64,000 nucleotides of DNA from Geodermatophilus telluris (GTDB lineage Bacteria; Actinomycetota; Actinomycetes; Mycobacteriales; Geodermatophilaceae). This document shows positions 36,375 through 46,409 of the stretch, in pieces (position 1 is the stretch's first letter; every line of letters begins with the position of its first letter). The translations under genes were made by a program, and so were the position numbers. The notes below the pieces were generated by a model. That model was not told where the DNA came from. It searched no databases and saw only the letters and a program-made list of their open reading frames with translations. Location of the stretch: the NCBI RefSeq assembly GCF_900102745.1, contig NZ_FMZF01000005.1, positions 186,001 through 250,000 of the forward strand, read 5' to 3'.

Positions 36375-39300
36375 GTGAGCTCTCCGTTCCGCGCGCTGCC
36401 GCCCCAGGTCGACCTGCCCGCGCTCGAGCAGGACGTCCTGCGGCGCTGGGAGGAGCGCGGCGTCTTCGCCCGGTCGCTGGCGGCCACCGAGGGCCGGCCG
36501 CAGTGGGTGTTCTACGAGGGGCCGCCCACCGCGAACGGCCGTCCGGGCACCCACCACATCGAGGCGCGCGCGTTCAAGGACGTCTTCCCGCGGTTCAAGA
36601 CGATGCAGGGCTGGCACGTGCCCCGCCGCGCCGGCTGGGACTGCCACGGCCTGCCCGTCGAGATCGCCGTCGAGCAGGAGCTCGGCTTCGCCGGCAAGCC
36701 GGACATCGAGCGCTACGGCATCGCCGAGTTCAACGCCCGCTGCCGCGAGTCGGTCATGCGGCACGTCGACGCCTTCAGCGAGCTCACCCGCCGGATGGGC
36801 TACTGGGTGGACATGTCCACCGCCTACTGGACGATGGACCCGCACTACGTCGAGAGCGTCTGGTGGTCGCTGCAGCAGGTCTTCGACAAGGGCCTGCTGG
36901 TCGAGGACCACCGGGTCGCCCCGTACTGCCCGCGCTGCGGCACCGGGCTGTCCGACCACGAGGTCGCCCAGGGCTACGAGAGCATCACCGACCCGTCGGT
37001 GTACGTCCGGCTGCCGGTCACCGACGGCGAGTGGGCGGGCGAGGCCGACCTGCTGGTCTGGACGACGACGCCGTGGACGCTGCCGTCGAACACCGCCGTC
37101 GCGGTCAACCCCGACGTGACCTACGTCGTCGCGCGGCGCGGCGAGGACACCCTCGTCGTCGCCGAGCCGCTGCTGGGCGCCGTCTTCGGGGACCTCGACG
37201 ACGTCGAGGTGCTCGCCCGCACCCCCGGCCGCGACTGGGAGCGGACGCACTACCGCCGTCCGTTCGCGCTGGTCGACTTCCCCGAGGGGGAGGACACCCA
37301 CTTCGTCGTCCTCGCCGACTACGTCACCACCGACGACGGCACCGGCCTGGTGCACCAGTCCCCCGCCTTCGGCGCCGACGACCTCGCCGTCTGCCGCGCC
37401 TACGGCCTGCCCGTGGTCAACCCGATCGACGCCACCGGCCACTTCCTGCCCGACGTGCCGCTGGTGGGTGGGCACTTCTTCAAGGCCGCCGACGCCGCGC
37501 TGGTCGAGGACCTGCAGGCCCGGGGCGTGCTGTGGCGCGAGCAGCGCTACGAGCACAGCTACCCGCACTGCTGGCGCTGCCACACGCCGCTGATGTACTA
37601 CGCGCAGCCCTCCTGGTACGTGCGCACCAGCGCGGTCAAGGACCAGCTGCTCGCCGAGAACGAGAAGACCCACTGGCACCCCGAGACCATCCAGTGGGGC
37701 CGCTACGGCGACTGGCTGAACAACAACGTCGACTGGGCGCTGTCCCGCGACCGGTACTGGGGCACCCCGCTGCCGATCTGGCGCAACGACGCCGACCCCG
37801 ACCGGGTGGTCGTCGTCGGCTCGCTGGCCGAGCTGTCGGAGCTGGCCGGCCGCGACCTCACCGGCCTGGACCCCCACCGGCCCTTCATCGACGAGGTGAC
37901 CTTCACCCGCCCCGGCGAGGAGGGCACCTACCGGCGGGTGCCGCAGGTCATCGACGCCTGGTACGACTCGGGCTCGATGCCCTTCGCCCAGTGGGGCGCG
38001 CCGCACCGCAACCAGGCGGAGTTCGAGGCCTCCTACCCGGCGCAGTTCATCGCCGAGGCCATCGACCAGACCCGCGGCTGGTTCTACTCGCTCATGGCCG
38101 TGGGCACGCTGGTGTTCGGCCGCAGCTCCTACGAGGACGTGCTGTGCCTCGGCCACATCCTCGCCGAGGACGGCCGCAAGATGAGCAAGCACCTGGGCAA
38201 CATCCTCGAGCCCATCCCGCTGATGGACCGGCACGGCGCCGACGCCGTCCGCTGGTTCATGCTCGCCGGCGGCTCGCCGTGGTCGGCGCGCCGGGTGGGG
38301 CACGAGACGCTGTCCGAGGTGGTCCGCAAGGTCCTGCTGACCTACTGGAACACCGCGAGCTTCCTCACCCTGTACGCCGAGACCAACGGCTGGGACCCGG
38401 CCACCTCGCCGGCCCCGCCGCGGGCGCAGCGGCCGCTGCTCGACCGGTGGGCGCTGGCGCAGCTGGCCGCGGTCACCGAGGGCGTCACCGACGCGCTGGA
38501 GGCCTTCGACACCCAGGGCGCAGGCCGGCTGCTGGCGCAGTTCGTCGACGACCTGTCCAACTGGTACGTGCGCCGCTCGCGCCGCCGGTTCTGGGACGGC
38601 GACCCGGCGGCGCTGGGCACGCTGCACGAGGTGCTCGACGGGCTGACCCGCCTCCTGGCGCCGTTCACCCCGTTCCTCACCGACCACGTGTGGACGACGG
38701 TCGTCGCGCCCGGCCTGCCCGGGGACGCCCCCGACTCGGTGCACCTCGCCGCGTGGCCGGCCGTGGACGCCGACGCCCGCGACCCGCAGCTGGTGGCGCA
38801 GGTGGACCTGGTCCGGCGGCTGGTGGAGCTGGGCCGCTCGGCGCGGACGTCGGCGAAGGTGCGCACCCGGCAGCCGCTGGGGCGCGCCGTGGTCGCCGCG
38901 GCCGGGTTCGGCGCGCTCCCCCGCGACCTGGTCGCCGAGGTGGCCGACGAGCTCAACGTCGCCGAGCTGGCCGACCTGTCCGCCGTCGGCGGCGACCTGG
39001 TGGACGTCAGCGTCAAGGTCGACTTCCGCGCCGTGGGCCGGCGGCTCGGCAAGCAGGTGCAGGCGGTGGCGAGGGCCGTCGCCGCCGCCGACGCGCCCGC
39101 GCTGGTCGCCGCCTACCGGGCGGGGACGGCGTCGGTCGACGTCGACGGCGCGACCGTGCCGCTGGAGGACGGCGACCTGGTGGTCACCGAGACGCCGCGC
39201 GAGGGCTGGACGGTGGCCAGCGGCGGCGGGCTGACCGTCGCCCTCGACCTGACCCTCACCCCGGAGCTGGAGCGCGCCGGGCTCTTCCGCGAGGCGGTGC

Positions 39301-39518
39301 GGCTGGTGCAGGAGGCCCGCAAGAGCAGCGGCCTGGAGGTCAGCGACCGGATCGCGCTGTCGTGGGCCGCCGAGGAGCCGATGCGCACCGCGCTGACCGA
39401 GCACGCCGACGCGCTCGGTCGCGAGGTGCTGGCCACCACGGTGCGCGAGGGCGCCGTCGACGGCGACGGGGTGTTCGAGGGCCCCGGCGGGCTGCGCTTC
39501 ACCATCGCCCGCGCCTGA
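36375..39518 (+). CDS. ileS: isoleucyl-tRNA synthetase
   Basis: Class Ia synthetase of 1047 residues, the longer eukaryote-like IleS2 type found in Actinobacteria rather than the roughly 940-residue type. Visible: the ATP site PTANGRPGTHHIEARAFKD (HIGH equivalent, residues 52-69), a GWDCHGLPVE segment, the CP1 editing-domain WTTTPWTLPSNTA, and KMSKHLGN near residue 602; an anticodon-binding helical region and C-terminal domain follow. IleS2 enzymes are commonly insensitive to mupirocin; this is family knowledge, not tested. No T-box motif could be seen in the 98 bases upstream. GTG start. Confidence 0.97.
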   Translation: MSSPFRALPPQVDLPALEQDVLRRWEERGVFARSLAATEGRPQWVFYEGPPTANGRPGTHHIEARAFKDVFPRFKTMQGWHVPRRAGWDCHGLPVEIAVEQELGFAGKPDIERYGIAEFNARCRESVMRHVDAFSELTRRMGYWVDMSTAYWTMDPHYVESVWWSLQQVFDKGLLVEDHRVAPYCPRCGTGLSDHEVAQGYESITDPSVYVRLPVTDGEWAGEADLLVWTTTPWTLPSNTAVAVNPDVTYVVARRGEDTLVVAEPLLGAVFGDLDDVEVLARTPGRDWERTHYRRPFALVDFPEGEDTHFVVLADYVTTDDGTGLVHQSPAFGADDLAVCRAYGLPVVNPIDATGHFLPDVPLVGGHFFKAADAALVEDLQARGVLWREQRYEHSYPHCWRCHTPLMYYAQPSWYVRTSAVKDQLLAENEKTHWHPETIQWGRYGDWLNNNVDWALSRDRYWGTPLPIWRNDADPDRVVVVGSLAELSELAGRDLTGLDPHRPFIDEVTFTRPGEEGTYRRVPQVIDAWYDSGSMPFAQWGAPHRNQAEFEASYPAQFIAEAIDQTRGWFYSLMAVGTLVFGRSSYEDVLCLGHILAEDGRKMSKHLGNILEPIPLMDRHGADAVRWFMLAGGSPWSARRVGHETLSEVVRKVLLTYWNTASFLTLYAETNGWDPATSPAPPRAQRPLLDRWALAQLAAVTEGVTDALEAFDTQGAGRLLAQFVDDLSNWYVRRSRRRFWDGDPAALGTLHEVLDGLTRLLAPFTPFLTDHVWTTVVAPGLPGDAPDSVHLAAWPAVDADARDPQLVAQVDLVRRLVELGRSARTSAKVRTRQPLGRAVVAAAGFGALPRDLVAEVADELNVAELADLSAVGGDLVDVSVKVDFRAVGRRLGKQVQAVARAVAAADAPALVAAYRAGTASVDVDGATVPLEDGDLVVTETPREGWTVASGGGLTVALDLTLTPELERAGLFREAVRLVQEARKSSGLEVSDRIALSWAAEEPMRTALTEHADALGREVLATTVREGAVDGDGVFEGPGGLRFTIARA

Positions 39519-39531
39519 CCGCCCGGGCACG

Positions 39532-39619
39532 CGATGATCAGGTGACCTGATCGTGGAGTGTCCTACCCGACCGTGGGACGTCGGGTGGGACGCGCTGGGA
39601 TCAGGTCACCTGATCATCG
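39532..39619. repeat. nested inverted repeat after ileS
   Basis: Outer arms 39532-39552 and 39599-39619 are exact reverse complements over 21 bases, and each arm is itself nearly palindromic around AGGTGACCT. Inside, 39561-39571 and 39580-39590 form a second stem (10 of 11 matching). It lies between the convergent ileS and 39631 gene. It may act as a two-way terminator or be a small mobile palindromic element; no T-run is present. Confidence 0.7.
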
Positions 39620-39630
39620 AGCGGGGACCC

Positions 39631-40242
39631 TCAGTCGCGGCGGGCGGCTCTCCGGGCGCGCTCGACCCCGGCCAGGTACCGGTCGGGGCCGCACACCGAG
39701 CACGGGGTGAACCCGTCGGCGCGCGCCTCGCCCACCGGCAGCGGGACGGTCTCCCGGCCGGTCAACCAGCGGCAGTCGCCCAGGTGGTAGCGCGGGTGCT
39801 CGTCGACCACGAGGACCTCGTCGGTCAGGTCGACGACGATCAGCAGGTCGGTGACCTCGACGTCCTCCTCCGCGGGGTCCCCGGACGCGTCGGCGGCGCC
39901 GGTGCTGGCGGGAGGCGCGGCCGGGCGGGCGGTGTCCCGGGGGCCACCGGTCCCCGCGGGGTCCTCCGCCGCGGCGGGCCGCTCGTCGGGCGGGGGTGCC
40001 GGAGCGTGCCGGGCGGGCGCCGCGGGCGCCTGCCCGGTCGCCGCGGGCGGGCCGGACGGGCGGGCGTCGCCGGCGGGTGCCGGGGCGGCGGCCGGGGTGC
40101 GCCGCCGGGCCAGCACGAGCAGCACCACGGCCAGGCCGCAGGCGCCCACGCACGCCCAGTACCAGGCGCTGACGCCGGTCAGCACCCCGGCGACGAACAG
40201 GCCGAGGCCGGCGAGGACGAGCAGGGCCGCCGCGGGGATCAC
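39631..40242 (-). CDS. membrane protein with C-terminal Cys/His cluster
   Basis: A 203-residue protein: two hydrophobic segments (ALLVLAGLGLFVAGVLTG and YWACVGACGLAVVLLVLA) form a hairpin, then a Pro/Ala-rich linker of about 75 residues and a conserved-looking cytoplasmic domain. That domain has VEVTDLLIVVDLTDEVLVVDEHPRYHLGDCRWL, then GFTPCSVCGPDRYL; the His, Cys and CxxC spacing resembles Ada-type zinc-binding folds. A zinc-binding, perhaps DNA- or protein-contacting, module is inferred. It is the gene next to ileS on the wag31 side; function unknown. Confidence 0.7.
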   Translation of the reverse strand: MIPAAALLVLAGLGLFVAGVLTGVSAWYWACVGACGLAVVLLVLARRRTPAAAPAPAGDARPSGPPAATGQAPAAPARHAPAPPPDERPAAAEDPAGTGGPRDTARPAAPPASTGAADASGDPAEEDVEVTDLLIVVDLTDEVLVVDEHPRYHLGDCRWLTGRETVPLPVGEARADGFTPCSVCGPDRYLAGVERARRAARRD

Positions 40243-40287
40243 CGGCCGCCCCCGGCCGCCGGTGACCCCGCGCGACGGGGACGGCGG

Positions 40288-41403
<1,116 letters not shown>

Positions 41404-41744
41404 GGTCTTCCTGAGCATCCCTTCCGCGCCGTTGCAGAGCGCGCCCACTGTGACACGCAGGGGTCCGGTCGACCAGCGTCCGGCCCCGGTGGCACCCGTC
41501 CGCGCCATCGACCGTGACCGGCCCGTGACCTGGACGGCAGCCGTGTCCGCCACTCGGGGGGCGTTGCGTAACGGTTTCAGCAAGGTGCCGGGCGACTCCG
41601 CACGGTGAGGCTTATGGTCCCCCGGCGACCGTGACGGCCGGCACCTGCCCGGCACGTCCACCCGGACCCGGACACCCGGGCCCGGACACCCGAACCCGGA
41701 CCACACGCTGCGGGGACCCCCGCAGGGAGCTGGAGGACGACCCC
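41404..41744. promoter_or_regulatory. divergent promoter region of the sugar ABC importer
   Basis: A 341-base gap between the ATPase and binding-protein genes, so promoters for both must be here. At 41564-41583 a relatively AT-rich 20-mer begins TTGC and ends GCAA and holds the quasi-palindrome GTAACGGTTTC, resembling a LacI-family operator. Near 41655-41703 the segment CCCGGACACCCG recurs in tandem. No regulator gene is adjacent. The assignments are tentative. Confidence 0.4.
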
Positions 41745-43121
41745 ATGACGATGCGCGCGAGAGGCCGGCGCAACGCCGCGCTGGCCGGCGGCCTGGGCGT
41801 GGCGATGGTGCTCGCCGGCTGCGGTGCCAGCGAGACCAGCGGCGGCGGCGGTGGCGACACCGCGGACGCCGCGGACCTGAGCATCGACTGCGCGCCCTAC
41901 GAGGAGTTCGGCGACCTGGAGGGGCAGACGGTCAGCGTCTACACCTCGATCGTCGACCCCGAGGACCAGCCGCAGATCGACTCCTACGTGCCCTTCGAGG
42001 AGTGCACCGGCGTCGACGTGCAGTACGAGGGCTCGCGCGAGTTCGAGGCGCAGCTCGTCGTCCGCGTGCAGAGCGGCAACGCCCCCGACATCGCCTTCAT
42101 CCCGCAGCCGGGCCTGCTGGCCACCCTGGTCGGCACCGGCGCCGTCGTCCCCGCGCCCGAGCAGGTCGTGGCCAACGTCGACGAGTACTGGGACGAGAGC
42201 TGGAAGACCTACGGCACCGTGGACGGCACCTTCTACGCCGCTCCCCTGGGCGCCAACGCGAAGTCCTTCGTCTGGTACTCGCCGTCGGCGTTCGAGGACG
42301 CCGGCTACGAGGTCCCGCAGACCTGGGACGAGATGGTCGCGCTGTCCGACCAGATCGCCGAGAGCGGCGGCAAGCCGTGGTGCGCCGGCATCGGCTCCGG
42401 TGACGCCACCGGCTGGCCGGCCACCGACTGGCTGGAGGACGTCGTCCTGCGCTCGGCCGGTCCCGAGGTCTACGACCAGTGGGTCAACCACGAGATCCCC
42501 TTCAACGACCCGCAGATCGTCGAGGCCCTCGACCTCGTCGGCGGCATCCTGAAGAACCCCGACTACGTCAACGGCGGTCTCGGCGAGGTGCAGTCCATCG
42601 CCTCCACCGAGTTCGGTGACGCGGGCCTGCCCATCCTCGACGGCAGCTGCTTCATGCACCGCCAGGCGTCCTTCTACCAGGCCAACTGGCCGGAGGGCAC
42701 CGAGGTGGCCGAGGACGGCGACGTGTTCGCCTTCCCGCTGCCGCCCATCGAGGGCGAGTCGGCCCCGGTCCTCGGCGGTGGCGAGTTCACCGCCGCGTTC
42801 AACGACGAGCCGGCGGTGCAGGCCTTCCAGACCTACCTGTCCTCGGCGGACTGGGCCAACGTCAAGGCCCAGGTCTCCGGCCCGGGGTGGGTCAGCGCCA
42901 ACACCGGCCTGGACGTGGAGAACCTCGTCTCGCCGATCGACCAGCTCGCCGCCGAGCAGTTCCAGGACCCGAACGCCGTGTTCCGCTTCGACGGCTCGGA
43001 CCTGATGCCCGGTGAGATCGGCGCCGGTGCGCTCTGGACGGAGCTGACCAACTGGATCGCCAACGACAAGCCGACCCAGCAGGTGCTCACCGACGTCGAG
43101 AACGCCTGGCCGGCGGCCTGA
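41745..43121 (+). CDS. sugar ABC importer binding lipoprotein (AglE-like)
   Basis: An extracytoplasmic solute-binding protein of 458 residues. The signal peptide ends in the lipobox VLAGC, so it is a lipoprotein, followed by a Gly-rich linker. [31 protein letters not shown] and [20 protein letters not shown] resemble alpha-glucoside binding proteins (AglE type), which suggests trehalose, sucrose or maltose-like ligands; this is inference. GGAGG nine bases before ATG 41745 gives a strong ribosome site. A stem-loop follows the gene, before the permeases. Confidence 0.9.
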   Translation: MTMRARGRRNAALAGGLGVAMVLAGCGASETSGGGGGDTADAADLSIDCAPYEEFGDLEGQTVSVYTSIVDPEDQPQIDSYVPFEECTGVDVQYEGSREFEAQLVVRVQSGNAPDIAFIPQPGLLATLVGTGAVVPAPEQVVANVDEYWDESWKTYGTVDGTFYAAPLGANAKSFVWYSPSAFEDAGYEVPQTWDEMVALSDQIAESGGKPWCAGIGSGDATGWPATDWLEDVVLRSAGPEVYDQWVNHEIPFNDPQIVEALDLVGGILKNPDYVNGGLGEVQSIASTEFGDAGLPILDGSCFMHRQASFYQANWPEGTEVAEDGDVFAFPLPPIEGESAPVLGGGEFTAAFNDEPAVQAFQTYLSSADWANVKAQVSGPGWVSANTGLDVENLVSPIDQLAAEQFQDPNAVFRFDGSDLMPGEIGAGALWTELTNWIANDKPTQQVLTDVENAWPAA

Positions 43122-43174
43122 CGCACGAGGTCCCGGCAGCCACCGGCTGACGGGACGCCCCACCCACCCCGGAG

Positions 43175-43211
43175 GCCGGGGGGACCACAGCGCCGCTGCG
43201 GTCCCCCCGGC
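43175..43211 (+). other. intra-operon stem-loop after the binding-protein gene
   Basis: 43175-43192 and 43194-43211 pair at 17 of 18 positions, giving a very stable GC hairpin in the 119-base gap between the binding-protein and first permease genes. Such hairpins commonly protect the upstream mRNA or partly end transcription so that the binding protein is made in excess. That role is inferred; there is no T-run. Confidence 0.65.
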
Positions 43212-43240
43212 GTTCCGTTGCCGGAGAGAGGTCGTCAACG

Positions 43241-44230
43241 GTGCAGTGGTTCCTCGACGCGAGCACCACGGGGCACAAGCTCGCCCTGATGGTGGTCGCC
43301 ATCCTCCTGTTCGCCGCCGTCATGGGCGCGATCCTGTTCGCGGTCGACCGGCCGCGGCGGGTACCGAACTGGGTCGTCGCGGCCGGCTTCCTCGGCCCGA
43401 CCGTCCTGCTGTTGCTCGTCGGGCTGGTCTACCCGGCCCTGGACACCATCCGCGGCTCCTTCTACAGCCGGGACGGCTCGGAGTTCGTCGGCCTGGACAA
43501 CTACGCCACGGTCTTCACCACCGACAGCTTCCAGACCGTCCTGCTCAACACGCTGCTGTGGGTGGTCCTGGTCCCGCTGGTGACCACCGGCCTGGGCCTG
43601 GTCTACGCCTACCTGGTCGACCGCACCCGCTTCGAGTCCCTGGCCAAGGCCCTCGTCTTCCTGCCCATGGCGATCTCCATGGTGGGCGCCGGCGTCATCT
43701 GGAAGTTCGTCTACGAGTACCGCCCCGACCAGCCGGGCGTGCGTCAGATCGGCCTGCTCAACCAGCTGCTGGTCCTCCTCGGCATCGAGCCGCAGCAGTT
43801 CCTGCTCAACGCGCCGTCGAACACCTTCTGGCTGATCGTCGTGATGATCTGGATCCAGGCCGGCTTCGCCATGACCGTGCTGTCGGCGGCCATCAAGGCC
43901 ATCCCCGACGACATCGTCGAGGCCGCCCGCCTCGACGGCGTCGGCGGGATCCAGATGTTCCGCTACGTCACCGTGCCGAGCATCCGGCCCGCGCTGGTCG
44001 TCGTCCTGACGACGGTCGCCATCGTGACGCTGAAGGTCTTCGACATCGTCCGGACCATGACCGGCGGCCAGTTCGGCACCAGCGTCGTGGCCAACGAGTT
44101 CTACACGCAGGCCTTCCGGCAGTTCAACGTCGGGCTGGGCGCGGCGCTCGCCGTCCTGCTGTTCGTGCTGGTCATCCCGATCATCGCCTACAACGTCCGC
44201 CAGCTGCGTCTCGCCGAGGAGATCCGATGA
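43241..44230 (+). CDS. sugar ABC importer permease 1 (AglF/MalF-like)
   Basis: A 329-residue CUT1 permease with about seven to eight hydrophobic segments. The coupling (EAA) loop, contacting the ATPase, is VEAARLDGVGGIQMFRYVTVPSIRP near residue 230. The section KALVFLPMAISMVGAGVIWKFVYEYRPD and the end FNVGLGAALAVLLF look like AglF alpha-glucoside permeases. GTG start after a purine-rich GGAGAGAGG. Overlaps the second permease by ATGA. Confidence 0.92.
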   Translation: MQWFLDASTTGHKLALMVVAILLFAAVMGAILFAVDRPRRVPNWVVAAGFLGPTVLLLLVGLVYPALDTIRGSFYSRDGSEFVGLDNYATVFTTDSFQTVLLNTLLWVVLVPLVTTGLGLVYAYLVDRTRFESLAKALVFLPMAISMVGAGVIWKFVYEYRPDQPGVRQIGLLNQLLVLLGIEPQQFLLNAPSNTFWLIVVMIWIQAGFAMTVLSAAIKAIPDDIVEAARLDGVGGIQMFRYVTVPSIRPALVVVLTTVAIVTLKVFDIVRTMTGGQFGTSVVANEFYTQAFRQFNVGLGAALAVLLFVLVIPIIAYNVRQLRLAEEIR

Positions 44231-45150
44231 CCACGACCACGCCGGTCATGGCGCCCGTCCCCGTCGACGAGCGCCGGCTCACCCGCGCCGAGCGCCGAGC
44301 GGTCGCCGCCCGCACGAAGTTCAGCTCCCCCGCGGCGTCGGTCATCGCGCTGGTCATCGCGGTGCTGTGGACGGTGCCGACGCTGGGGCTGCTCATCACC
44401 TCCTTCCGGCCCGAGCTCGACATCCGCCGCTCGGGCTGGTGGACGGTGTTCACCGACCCGACGTTCACCCTCGACAACTACAACGAGGTGCTCTACGGCG
44501 GGGGGACGAACTTCGCCTCGCTGTTCGTCAACTCGCTGGTGATCACGCTGCCGGCCGTCGTCATCCCGATCACGCTGGCACTGCTGGCGGCCTACGCGTT
44601 CGCCTGGATCGACTTCCCCGGGCGCAACGTCCTGTTCGTCGCGGTGTTCGCGCTGCAGGTGGTGCCGATCCAGGTCACCCTCATCCCCCTGCTGAGCATC
44701 TACGTCGACACCGGGCTGGCCGGGTCCTTCTGGACCATCTGGCTGTCGCACTCGATCTTCGCCCTGCCGCTGGCGGTCTTCCTGCTGCACAACTTCATGA
44801 AGGAGATCCCCGCGTCGCTGGTCGAGGCGGCCCGCATGGACGGCGCCGGCCACGTGAAGATCTTCTTCCAGGTGCTGCTGCCGCTGCTCACGCCGGCGAT
44901 CGCGGCCTTCGGCGTCTTCCAGTTCCTCTGGGTCTGGAACGACCTGCTCGTGGCGCTGACCTTCGCCGGCGGCGCCCCGGACGTCGTCCCGCTGACCGTG
45001 CGGGTGGCCGAGCTGGCCGGCACCCGCGGGTCGGACTGGTACCTGCTCGCGGCGGGCGCGTTCGTGTCGATCGTGCTGCCGCTGGTCGTGTTCCTCGGCC
45101 TGCAGCGCTACTTCGTCCGCGGCCTGCTCGCCGGCAGCGTCAAGGGCTGA
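44227..45150 (+). CDS. sugar ABC importer permease 2 (AglG/MalG-like)
   Basis: A 307-residue CUT1 permease with six transmembrane helices. After a hydrophilic N-terminus come AASVIALVIAVLWTVPTLGLLITSFRP and, near residue 200, the coupling loop VEAARMDGAGHVKIFFQVLLPLLTP; it ends FVRGLLAGSVKG, a frequent end for this family. ATG overlaps the stop of permease 1 (ATGA). Last gene of the importer operon, followed by repeat copy 2 and a hairpin terminator. Confidence 0.92.
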   Translation: MTTTTPVMAPVPVDERRLTRAERRAVAARTKFSSPAASVIALVIAVLWTVPTLGLLITSFRPELDIRRSGWWTVFTDPTFTLDNYNEVLYGGGTNFASLFVNSLVITLPAVVIPITLALLAAYAFAWIDFPGRNVLFVAVFALQVVPIQVTLIPLLSIYVDTGLAGSFWTIWLSHSIFALPLAVFLLHNFMKEIPASLVEAARMDGAGHVKIFFQVLLPLLTPAIAAFGVFQFLWVWNDLLVALTFAGGAPDVVPLTVRVAELAGTRGSDWYLLAAGAFVSIVLPLVVFLGLQRYFVRGLLAGSVKG

Positions 45151-45151
45151 A

Positions 45152-45207
45152 GGACCTCCTCCTCCCCCACCCCTCGCGAGCTCGGGGCGGGCCCCTAGGA
45201 GGAGGCC
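45152..45207. repeat. dispersed GC palindrome, copy 2
   Basis: The core CCCCCACCCCTCGC ... GCTCGGGGCGGGCCCCT matches copies at 34691 and 48792, but the outer arms differ: CCTCCTCCT on the left pairs with AGGAGGAGG on the right. It starts one base after the permease stop codon, in the gap convergent with wag31. Confidence 0.75.
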
Positions 45208-45213
45208 ATACGA

Positions 45214-45247
45214 CGAAGGGCCCCGGACTCGCGTCCGGGGCCCTTCG
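45214..45247. terminator. hairpin between permease and wag31 genes
   Basis: Perfect 15-base arms (45214-45228 and 45233-45247, CGAAGGGCCCCGGAC and its complement) with a 4-base loop TCGC. It lies between convergent genes, so it can serve both strands. No U-run follows on either side, which is common in very GC-rich Actinobacteria. Confidence 0.8.
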
Positions 45248-45259
45248 CCGTGTGCGGGG

Positions 45260-45973
45260 TCAGGCGGGGGCGTGCTGGCTCTGCCGGCTGGCCGAGGACG
45301 GCTCGGCCGAGCCGCGGGTGTCCAGGTCGCGCAGGTGGGACTCGAGGTAGGAGCGGAAGCGAGTGCGGTACTCCCGCTCGAAGGTCCGCAGCTCCTCGAT
45401 CTTGCGCTCGAGGTTGGCCCGCTTCTCCTCCAGGCCGCCCATGACCTCGGTGTGCCGGCGCTCGGCGTCCTGCTCGAGCGCGGCGGCCTTGGCCCGGGCC
45501 TCGCGCTCCATCGTGTCCGCGCGGGTGCGGGCGTCGCTGAGCATCGAGTCGGCGCGGGTGCGCGCCTCGGTGACCATCTGCTCGCTCTTGGCGCGGGCCT
45601 CGGCGACCATCCGCTCGCTGTTGCCCTTGGCCGTGGCGACCATCTGGTCGGCCTGCGACTTCGCCTCGTTGACGTAGCGGTCGGCGGTCTCGGAGGCCAG
45701 CGCCAGCATGCGGGAGGCGCGCGCGGTGTCGTCCTCGCGCAGGGCCGGGGGCGGCGGCGCGGGGGCCGGCGTCGGCTCGGGGGCGACCGGCTGGGCGGTG
45801 ACCCGGCCGGTGCTCGAGCCCGCGCGCAGCTCGTTGTTCTCCTCGATGAGCCGGGCCAGCTCGGCCTCGACCACGTCGAGGAACGCGTCGACCTCGTCCT
45901 CGTCGTAGCCCCGCTTGCCGATCGGCGGCTTCTTGAAGACGACGTTGTGCACGTCGGCTGGCGTGAGTGGCAA
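45260..45973 (-). CDS. wag31: DivIVA/Wag31 polar growth protein
   Basis: Coiled-coil scaffold that marks the cell pole and directs peripheral wall synthesis. From a TTG start at 45973 the protein is 237 residues and begins [21 protein letters not shown], the Wag31 N-terminus; AGGTGAG five bases upstream supports this over the GTG at 45982. The DivIVA lipid-binding domain is 1-50, a Pro-rich linker 60-78, then a long coiled coil (85-215) built from 11-residue repeats at 104-180. Last gene of the dcw cluster on this side. Confidence 0.95.
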   Translation of the reverse strand: MPLTPADVHNVVFKKPPIGKRGYDEDEVDAFLDVVEAELARLIEENNELRAGSSTGRVTAQPVAPEPTPAPAPPPPALREDDTARASRMLALASETADRYVNEAKSQADQMVATAKGNSERMVAEARAKSEQMVTEARTRADSMLSDARTRADTMEREARAKAAALEQDAERRHTEVMGGLEEKRANLERKIEELRTFEREYRTRFRSYLESHLRDLDTRGSAEPSSASRQSQHAPA

Positions 45974-46043
45974 CGGGCTCACCTCGTGGTGGACGGCGGA
46001 TAGGGGTCGGTCGGTCCCACGCGCGGGCCGCGCGGACTCGGGG

Positions 46044-46340
46044 TCACGCGCCGATGGCGAGCGACAGCGTGATGCTCCGCAGGATGTAGACGGCGATCAA
46101 CAACACCATAAAGGCGAGGTCGAGACGGATGGACCCCAGGTTCAGGGGCGGGATGACCTTCCGGATCACCTTCAGCGGCGGGTCGGTGGTCGCGTACACG
46201 ACCTCCAGGCCCGCGGCCACCAGCCCGGAGGGCCGCCAGCTGCGGGCCAGCACCATCACCCAGTCCACGACGAAGCGCGCGAACAGCAGGATGAGGAAGA
46301 CGAGCAGGACCGACGACACGATCTGCCAGAAGAGAGCCAC
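46044..46340 (-). CDS. YggT-family membrane protein
   Basis: A 98-residue protein with two YggT-type hydrophobic segments, [25 protein letters not shown] and [20 protein letters not shown], around the conserved loop [26 protein letters not shown]. The family is found beside sepF in many Gram-positive bacteria and is linked to division or osmotic tolerance, without a defined activity. Between sepF and wag31. Confidence 0.92.
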   Translation of the reverse strand: MALFWQIVSSVLLVFLILLFARFVVDWVMVLARSWRPSGLVAAGLEVVYATTDPPLKVIRKVIPPLNLGSIRLDLAFMVLLIAVYILRSITLSLAIGA

Positions 46341-46409
46341 TGTCCTCGTTCGTGCCGGGGCACCTGCGGTGCCGGGTGGGCCTGACCTCCTGCGCCCCGG
46401 CCGACGGCG

